Assembly (NCBI GenBank): GCA_002305315.1
Contig: DBQQ01000005.1
Location: 1 to 18,056 of the forward strand
Direction of reading: 5' to 3'
DNA from: Clostridiales bacterium UBA1390
GTDB taxonomy: Bacteria; Bacillota; Clostridia; Lachnospirales; Bianqueaceae
DNA length: 18,056 nucleotides
The notes under the pieces were generated by a model that did no database searches, was not told the origin of the DNA, and was given only the letters and a program-made list of their open reading frames with translations. Positions 12,959-18,056 of this stretch are shown one piece after another. Position 1 is the first letter of the stretch. Every line of letters begins with the position of its first letter. The translations under genes were made by a program, and so were the position numbers.

Positions 12959-13976
12959 TGGCAGTGCCGATCATGGCACAGAAGCCAGACTGCGCAGTTT
13001 ATTGAAACAGCTGTCCTCCTTGCCCATTACTTTATATTCCGAATCCCCCGAAGAAGATCTTCGTTATTGGCCTCATCCCTTTTTCACCTTCCATCGCGCT
13101 CCCATGCACGCTCCCCTGTTTCCGGTACAAGATACGATGGTCCTTTCCTTCCAAGGCGATCATCCACTCCTATTTCCTCGCAGAATTCAGCATCCTCTTC
13201 AGGTTCTGCTGGGCGCCTGCTTGCCCACTTCTCTTCCCATCAGCGAATGTGTGCCCCTATTCTCCCGGTACTCCCTATTGCTTTCTTACGATGTACAATC
13301 CTACCATGTATTACGCCGCATTCATCCCAATGTAGTATACTGTCCAGATCCTCTGTTTATGTCCAGTCCTTTACCCTTTCTCCTGCCCGCTCCCCTGGCC
13401 TCGCATCCCTTTGTTCTGCTCTCTCTGGATCCTTCACAAGCTACCTCTGGCTCCCCTCTTTTATTCGATAATGCTATTCAATTGATCCGCTATCTGCTCG
13501 ATACCACATCTTTGTACATCGCTCTGGTTCCTTTTGTGTGCCAACCCCATCACCAGGATCAGGAGCTTCTGGATTCTCTATATCAAATCTTTCGTCATAG
13601 TGGCCGCATCCTTCTCCTGCCAGAGATGACATCCCGGCGTATCCACTATCTATGCGATAAAGCCCGTTTTGTAATCAGTGCCTATCCCGCGCAAACCATC
13701 CTCGCCTATCAGTCCAACACCCCAACGTTTCTTCTGCACGATTCTGTCAGAGCCTTTTCGATCGCTCATGAGTTATTCGGCGAAACGCGTTGTCATATAC
13801 TTTCTCCCAGGTCACTCACAGATGATCAAGGATTGGTCCGCGCTGTACGCTCTCTGATATCCGATGAACGCAGAATACGTCGCCGATTACAAGAACAAAT
13901 CCCCTATTACCAAGAACAAACTTCCTTCTTTCGCCAGTCTCTGCGCGCATTACAAGCTCCTAAGAAATATGGCTGA
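12933..13976 (+). CDS. Polysaccharide pyruvyl transferase-like protein, motif-degenerate
   Basis: A 347-residue protein. The opening YPHNGSADHGTEARLRSLL matches the family start (usually HGGSGNHGCEA) at residues 7-17. SYDVQSYHVLRRIHPNVVYCPDPLF near 118-142 matches the inter-domain stretch. The C-terminal SRRIHYLCDKARFVISAYP, then LAYQSNTPTFLLHDSVRAFSIAHELFG, matches the family C-domain. Where the family usually has ARTH in the C-domain active region, this protein has AYPA (250-253), so the arginine and histidine are lost. Known members transfer pyruvate ketal from phosphoenolpyruvate onto cell-surface sugars. Only 4 lysines in 347 residues, with many Leu, Pro, Ser and Arg. It is translationally overlapped with the upstream glycosyltransferase-like gene. 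The stop lies inside the terminator hairpin. Confidence 0.65.
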   Translation: MQYIIYPHNGSADHGTEARLRSLLKQLSSLPITLYSESPEEDLRYWPHPFFTFHRAPMHAPLFPVQDTMVLSFQGDHPLLFPRRIQHPLQVLLGACLPTSLPISECVPLFSRYSLLLSYDVQSYHVLRRIHPNVVYCPDPLFMSSPLPFLLPAPLASHPFVLLSLDPSQATSGSPLLFDNAIQLIRYLLDTTSLYIALVPFVCQPHHQDQELLDSLYQIFRHSGRILLLPEMTSRRIHYLCDKARFVISAYPAQTILAYQSNTPTFLLHDSVRAFSIAHELFGETRCHILSPRSLTDDQGLVRAVRSLISDERRIRRRLQEQIPYYQEQTSFFRQSLRALQAPKKYG

Positions 13977-13996
13977 GCCCTTCTGGACTCAGCCAT
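13969..13996. terminator. Hairpin terminator between convergent genes
   Basis: A perfect 9-bp inverted repeat (ATGGCTGAG at 13969-13977, CTCAGCCAT at 13988-13996) overlapping the stop of the plus-strand gene and ending 19 bp before the minus-strand lipoprotein stop. T-rich stretches are weak on both sides, so it may be an imperfect bidirectional terminator. Confidence 0.65.
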
Positions 13997-14015
13997 TTCC
14001 TGTCAGTTTATTCGA

Positions 14016-14378
14016 TTAGGCCGCCGTGCTGCTCGCCGCAGCAGAACTATCTGCATCCGAAGCATCCTCTATAGCGGACTGCTCTGCGCTTCCAGAGGTC
14101 TCTTCGCCAGACTCATTCGCCGCAGAATCCTCTGCCGTGGAACTGTCTGCTACCGAGCTGTCTTCTGTTGCAGAAGACTCATCCGCTGTGGAGCTCTCTT
14201 CCTCAGAGCTTTCATCCACCGTAGAGCTCTCTTCCTTAGAGCTCTCCTCTCTGCTGCTGTTTGTGGTCGTCGTGCTGCTGTTGCTGCCAGCGCTTGAATC
14301 ATCACTGGACGAGCATGCCATGAGTCCCATAGATAGGACGAAAACGCAACACAATACCATCAAAGCTTTTCCTTTCAT
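14016..14378 (-). CDS. Small Ser/Glu/Ala-rich lipoprotein, no recognised domain
   Basis: A 120-residue product from the ATG at 14378, which has a GGGAGG ribosome site 9 nt upstream. The N-terminus is a textbook lipoprotein signal: MKGKA, a hydrophobic stretch and LMAC with the lipidated Cys22. Everything after it, about 98 residues, is Ser, Glu, Asp, Thr and Ala in loose repeats (ESS, DESSEEESS, DSSTAED), strongly acidic and without any hydrophobic core, so it should be disordered and anchored outside the membrane. I do not know a function; a stalk, spacer or glycosylated surface tail is possible. It may also be a shortened remnant of a larger lipoprotein. A good promoter directly upstream says it is transcribed on its own. 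Confidence 0.75.
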   Translation of the reverse strand: MKGKALMVLCCVFVLSMGLMACSSSDDSSAGSNSSTTTTNSSREESSKEESSTVDESSEEESSTADESSATEDSSVADSSTAEDSAANESGEETSGSAEQSAIEDASDADSSAAASSTAA

Positions 14379-14439
14379 TTTTCTTTTCCTCCCTTTCTTG
14401 TCCTGCATTGACAAGATTTTTTATCATCTCAACGATGAT

Positions 14440-14474
14440 GGATCTATTATACCTAGATCCACTCGGGATTACAA
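14440..14474 (-). promoter_or_regulatory. Promoter of lipoprotein with flanking inverted repeat
   Basis: On the minus strand, TTGTAA (14469-14474), a 17-nt spacer and perfect TATAAT (14446-14451). The -10 box sits inside a perfect 7-bp inverted repeat, GGATCTA (14454-14460) and TAGATCC (14440-14446), which could be an operator. The leader also contains ATCATC/GATGAT, a short hairpin upstream of the ribosome site. Confidence 0.65.
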
Positions 14475-14507
14475 GAAACAGTTCATGAGCGATTTGTAAC
14501 CTTTCTA

Positions 14508-15485
14508 TTAATCGGGACGTACTGAAACCTCCCCTGATTGCAGCCTGATTTCTCCCCCTTTATCCAGCGTAACCAGAAGGGCACCGTCTTCCAGAATCTC
14601 TTTTGCGATTCCCGTATAGACCTGCTCTTCCTTGTGAAAACGCACACTCTTTCCTAAAATAAAGCATCGTCTTCGGTACTCTTCCATATGCTGATGACTG
14701 CCCAACGTATCCACATGACCCAGCACTTCATTGAGGATTTCACCAGTCAACTCATTTTTGGAGATTTTCTGTTCTCCAGGCCCAAACAGCGATCCTGCTA
14801 CTTTGCGCACTTCTTCTGGAAACGCCTCCGGTGGAGTCGTCACGTTCACGCCGATTCCCAGCACAAGGCTATCGATCATCCCCGTCTCCACATCGGACAC
14901 GGCTTCTGTCAGAATGCCGCACACCTTCTTGCCATCCAGGAAGATATCATTGACCCATTTGATTTTGGGTTCCTTACGGGTTCTGTTCTCAATCGCGCGA
15001 CAAACCGATACCGCTGCCAGCGTCGTCACATCCACCGCCATGGATGCTGTCATGCGGGGGCGCAGCAAGATCGACATATACAATCCGCCCGCCTGCGGAG
15101 AAGCGAACTGACGTCCCAGACGACCACGTCCTGCAGTCTGGGATCTGGCAATGATAACCGTACCATGCGGCGCCCCTTCTGCTGCTAGACGCTTGGCTTC
15201 CTGATTCGTAGAATCCAGCCGATCATGTACCCATATCGGGATCTCCTTCCATTTGTCATCCAGAAACGGCAAGATCCCCTCCCGACTCAGGATATCGCTA
15301 TCAACTGCCAGACAATACCCTCTCCGAGGCATAGAATGGATCTCATATCCTTCTTCTTGAAGGCTTTGGACGGTTTTCCATATGGCCGCCCGAGATACCC
15401 CCATTCCCGCCGCCAGCTCTTCTCCCGAAACATACTCACCCTTATGCGCTTCTAATTGCTCTACTATATATTGCTTGACTGTCAC
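14508..15485 (-). CDS. birA: Biotin-protein ligase / biotin operon repressor
   Basis: Activates biotin as biotinyl-AMP and attaches it to carboxylases; the DNA-binding form represses biotin genes. It has 325 residues. The N-terminal winged helix-turn-helix (about 1-60, with GEELAAGMGVSRAAIWKTVQ) makes it the bifunctional class. The ligase domain shows STNQEAKRLA, the biotinyl-AMP loop GRGRLGR at 119-125, KWVND at 176-180 and GKKVCGIL, whose Lys187 corresponds to the catalytic lysine of E. coli BirA. A C-terminal SH3-like domain ends at VSVRP. The start is a GTG at 15485 with an AGGGGAG site. No biotin genes or BirA operator are visible in the window. Confidence 0.95.
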   Translation of the reverse strand: MTVKQYIVEQLEAHKGEYVSGEELAAGMGVSRAAIWKTVQSLQEEGYEIHSMPRRGYCLAVDSDILSREGILPFLDDKWKEIPIWVHDRLDSTNQEAKRLAAEGAPHGTVIIARSQTAGRGRLGRQFASPQAGGLYMSILLRPRMTASMAVDVTTLAAVSVCRAIENRTRKEPKIKWVNDIFLDGKKVCGILTEAVSDVETGMIDSLVLGIGVNVTTPPEAFPEEVRKVAGSLFGPGEQKISKNELTGEILNEVLGHVDTLGSHQHMEEYRRRCFILGKSVRFHKEEQVYTGIAKEILEDGALLVTLDKGGEIRLQSGEVSVRPD

Positions 15486-15507
15486 TTCGCTTCTCCCCTA
15501 ATGACAA

Positions 15508-15547
15508 CATTTCCCTTGCCTCCGTATTCACAGTAGCAAGGGAAATG
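15508..15547 (-). terminator. Hairpin after gdhA
   Basis: A perfect 12-bp inverted repeat (15508-15519 and 15536-15547) just past the gdhA stop, between gdhA and birA. The tail on the minus strand is TTGTCATTAG, only moderately T-rich, so termination may be partial and birA could receive readthrough. Confidence 0.7.
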
Positions 15548-15574
15548 GTCGAAATGATTATATTCCTTTTTAGA

Positions 15575-16933
<1,359 letters not shown>

Positions 16934-16948
16934 TTAACAACAGATAAT

Positions 16949-16977
16949 AGTATACAGGATAATTTGCAATTTTGCAA
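16949..16977 (-). promoter_or_regulatory. Promoter of gdhA
   Basis: On the minus strand, TTGCAA (16972-16977), a 17-nt spacer and TATACT (16949-16954). A second TTGCAA follows inside the spacer as a direct repeat. The rest of the roughly 220-bp gap up to dapF is AT-rich; I see no clear dapF terminator in it. Confidence 0.65.
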
Positions 16978-17126
16978 GAGGATTCTTTCAAAAACCAAAA
17001 TCTTTTCTCTTCTTCTTTCCTGAAATAAAATCAGCTTCCTATTATAAGGCATTCACCTTAAATATTGATGTTCTTTCTTTTTGATACTAAAAGCTCTTTT
17101 GAATTATTTTTTTTACATCTTGCAAA

Positions 17127-17966
17127 TTATAGCTCTACTTCTCCCGTAAACACCGTTTCGGCCGGTCCTGTCATCCACACCCTGTTTCCATCCCAACGAA
17201 TCTTCAGATCTCCGCCTCGCAAATGCACGGTAATCTCTTCATTCATTTTACAGAAACCACAACGGATGGCTGCGACCGCACTGGCGCAAGCCCCTGTTCC
17301 GCAGGCCATCGTCTCTCCACTGCCTCTCTCCCATACTCGCATGGTCAGCGTATGAGAATCCTCTACACGGATAAACTCCGTATTGACCCCCTCCGGGAAG
17401 ATCGGATTCTTCTCAAATCCCGGGCCAATCCTCGGCAAATCCAGGCTCTCCGGGTTCTGACAAAAGACCACGCAATGTGGGTTTCCCATGGAGACGCAGG
17501 TAATCTTCCACTCATCTTCTCCCATATGAATCGGATGCTCTATGACTTCCTCTTTCCCCAAGTTTACAGGAATTTCCTTAGCTGCAAAAATGGCCGGCCC
17601 CATATCCACCGTAATCCATGTTGCTTTCCCATTTTCTGTCTGTATCTGCAGCGTACGGATACCGCTTAGTGTCTCGATCTTCATGGTTTCTTTGCGTACC
17701 CTTCCACTGTCATATAAGTATTTGCCCACACAGCGGATTCCATTCCCGCACATCTTTCCTTCACTGCCATCTTGATTAAAAATACGCATTCTGCCATCTG
17801 CCTTTTCGGAGGGCTCAATCAAAATCACGCCATCGCCGCCTATGCCAAAATGATATCGGGATAATTTTCGGCTAACTTCCTCTGGATTCGGCAATGCTTC
17901 TTCAAAACAATCGAAGTAGATGTAATCATTTCCGCATCCATGCATTTTTACAAAATTTCTTTTCAT
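17127..17966 (-). CDS. dapF: Diaminopimelate epimerase
   Basis: Epimerises LL- to meso-diaminopimelate for peptidoglycan and lysine, without cofactor. It has 279 residues from the ATG at 17966, chosen because AGGAGG lies 5 nt upstream and the family start KMHGCGNDY follows directly. The two catalytic cysteines are Cys73 (MCGNGIRC) and Cys222 (ACGTGACAS), the usual acid/base pair. NQDGSEG, GNPHCV and the GSGET motif before Cys222 are intact. It probably continues an operon that begins outside the window. No other dap genes are visible here. Confidence 0.97.
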   Translation of the reverse strand: MKRNFVKMHGCGNDYIYFDCFEEALPNPEEVSRKLSRYHFGIGGDGVILIEPSEKADGRMRIFNQDGSEGKMCGNGIRCVGKYLYDSGRVRKETMKIETLSGIRTLQIQTENGKATWITVDMGPAIFAAKEIPVNLGKEEVIEHPIHMGEDEWKITCVSMGNPHCVVFCQNPESLDLPRIGPGFEKNPIFPEGVNTEFIRVEDSHTLTMRVWERGSGETMACGTGACASAVAAIRCGFCKMNEEITVHLRGGDLKIRWDGNRVWMTGPAETVFTGEVEL

Positions 17967-18056
17967 GATGTCCTCCTTTTTTAATTCCGTTCGATCCTCT
18001 TCTGTGATCGATAAATTGAATGGGCGCACTTGCTTCGGAGTTTGACGCCCTTTGGC
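17967..18056 (-). other. Right-edge leader of dapF, possibly the end of another gene
   Basis: It contains the AGGAGG site of dapF (17972-17977). The minus-strand frame of dapF stays open to the window edge, but without a recognisable domain. Another frame ends in a TAA just before the ribosome site, which could be the tail of an upstream gene. The stretch is too short to decide. Confidence 0.3.

Noticed and set aside
14026..14499. A 157-codon plus-strand open frame rich in Ser, Leu and Glu
   Set aside because: It is the complement of the low-complexity Ser/Glu codons of the lipoprotein; the minus-strand frame has the signal peptide, lipobox, ribosome site and promoter.
17967..18029. An N-terminal extension of dapF starting near 18029
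   Set aside because: The family begins at the KMHGCGNDY region and an AGGAGG site lies 5 nt before the ATG at 17966; the extension has no family counterpart.

Overview
The window looks like a chromosomal stretch of an anaerobic, Gram-positive Clostridia, most likely a gut Lachnospiraceae-type bacterium. The reasons are a mid-range base composition, strong AGGAGG-type ribosome binding sites, near-consensus sigma-A promoters with 17-nt spacers, a glycyl radical enzyme, a glutamate dehydrogenase whose catalytic residues fall at the Clostridium symbiosum positions, the pyrB-pyrI pair, and a decayed beta-propeller lipoprotein of a type common in that family. This placement comes from protein resemblance alone.

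Layout. Positions 1-880 hold a decayed lipoprotein gene (minus strand). Next come guaB (IMP dehydrogenase, minus) and a pyrB-pyrI-flavoprotein operon (plus), transcribed divergently from two strong promoters whose -35 boxes lie only 20 bp apart, so a purine and a pyrimidine entry point share one intergenic region. A strong hairpin at 4549-4590 separates this operon from a convergent gene for a beta-propeller protein resembling oligogalacturonate lyase (4621-5781, minus).

The most interesting part is the six-gene plus-strand operon at 6040-11798, with a consensus promoter at 5960-5988 and a terminator at 11882-11913. It encodes a B12-independent diol dehydratase-type glycyl radical enzyme, an unusually short radical-SAM activase, one permuted bacterial microcompartment (BMC) protein of the EutS/PduU type, a EutP/PduV-type small GTPase, a threonine ammonia-lyase with an ACT domain, and RidA. 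The genes are nearly contiguous or overlap. No aldehyde dehydrogenase, alcohol dehydrogenase, phosphotransacylase, canonical BMC-H hexamer or BMC vertex protein is present. I infer a satellite operon that feeds C3 aldehyde and 2-oxobutyrate chemistry, possibly serving a microcompartment encoded elsewhere. The divergent pectin-type gene suggests, weakly, plant-sugar-derived (rhamnose) 1,2-propanediol as substrate.

Downstream are two overlapping, lysine-poor genes for a glycosyltransferase-like and a degenerate polysaccharide pyruvyl transferase-like protein (plus). They are followed on the minus strand by a Ser/Glu/Ala-rich lipoprotein with its own promoter, birA, gdhA (NADP-type, with its own promoter) and dapF at the right edge. 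These last three are ordinary housekeeping genes for biotin attachment, nitrogen assimilation and diaminopimelate/lysine synthesis.
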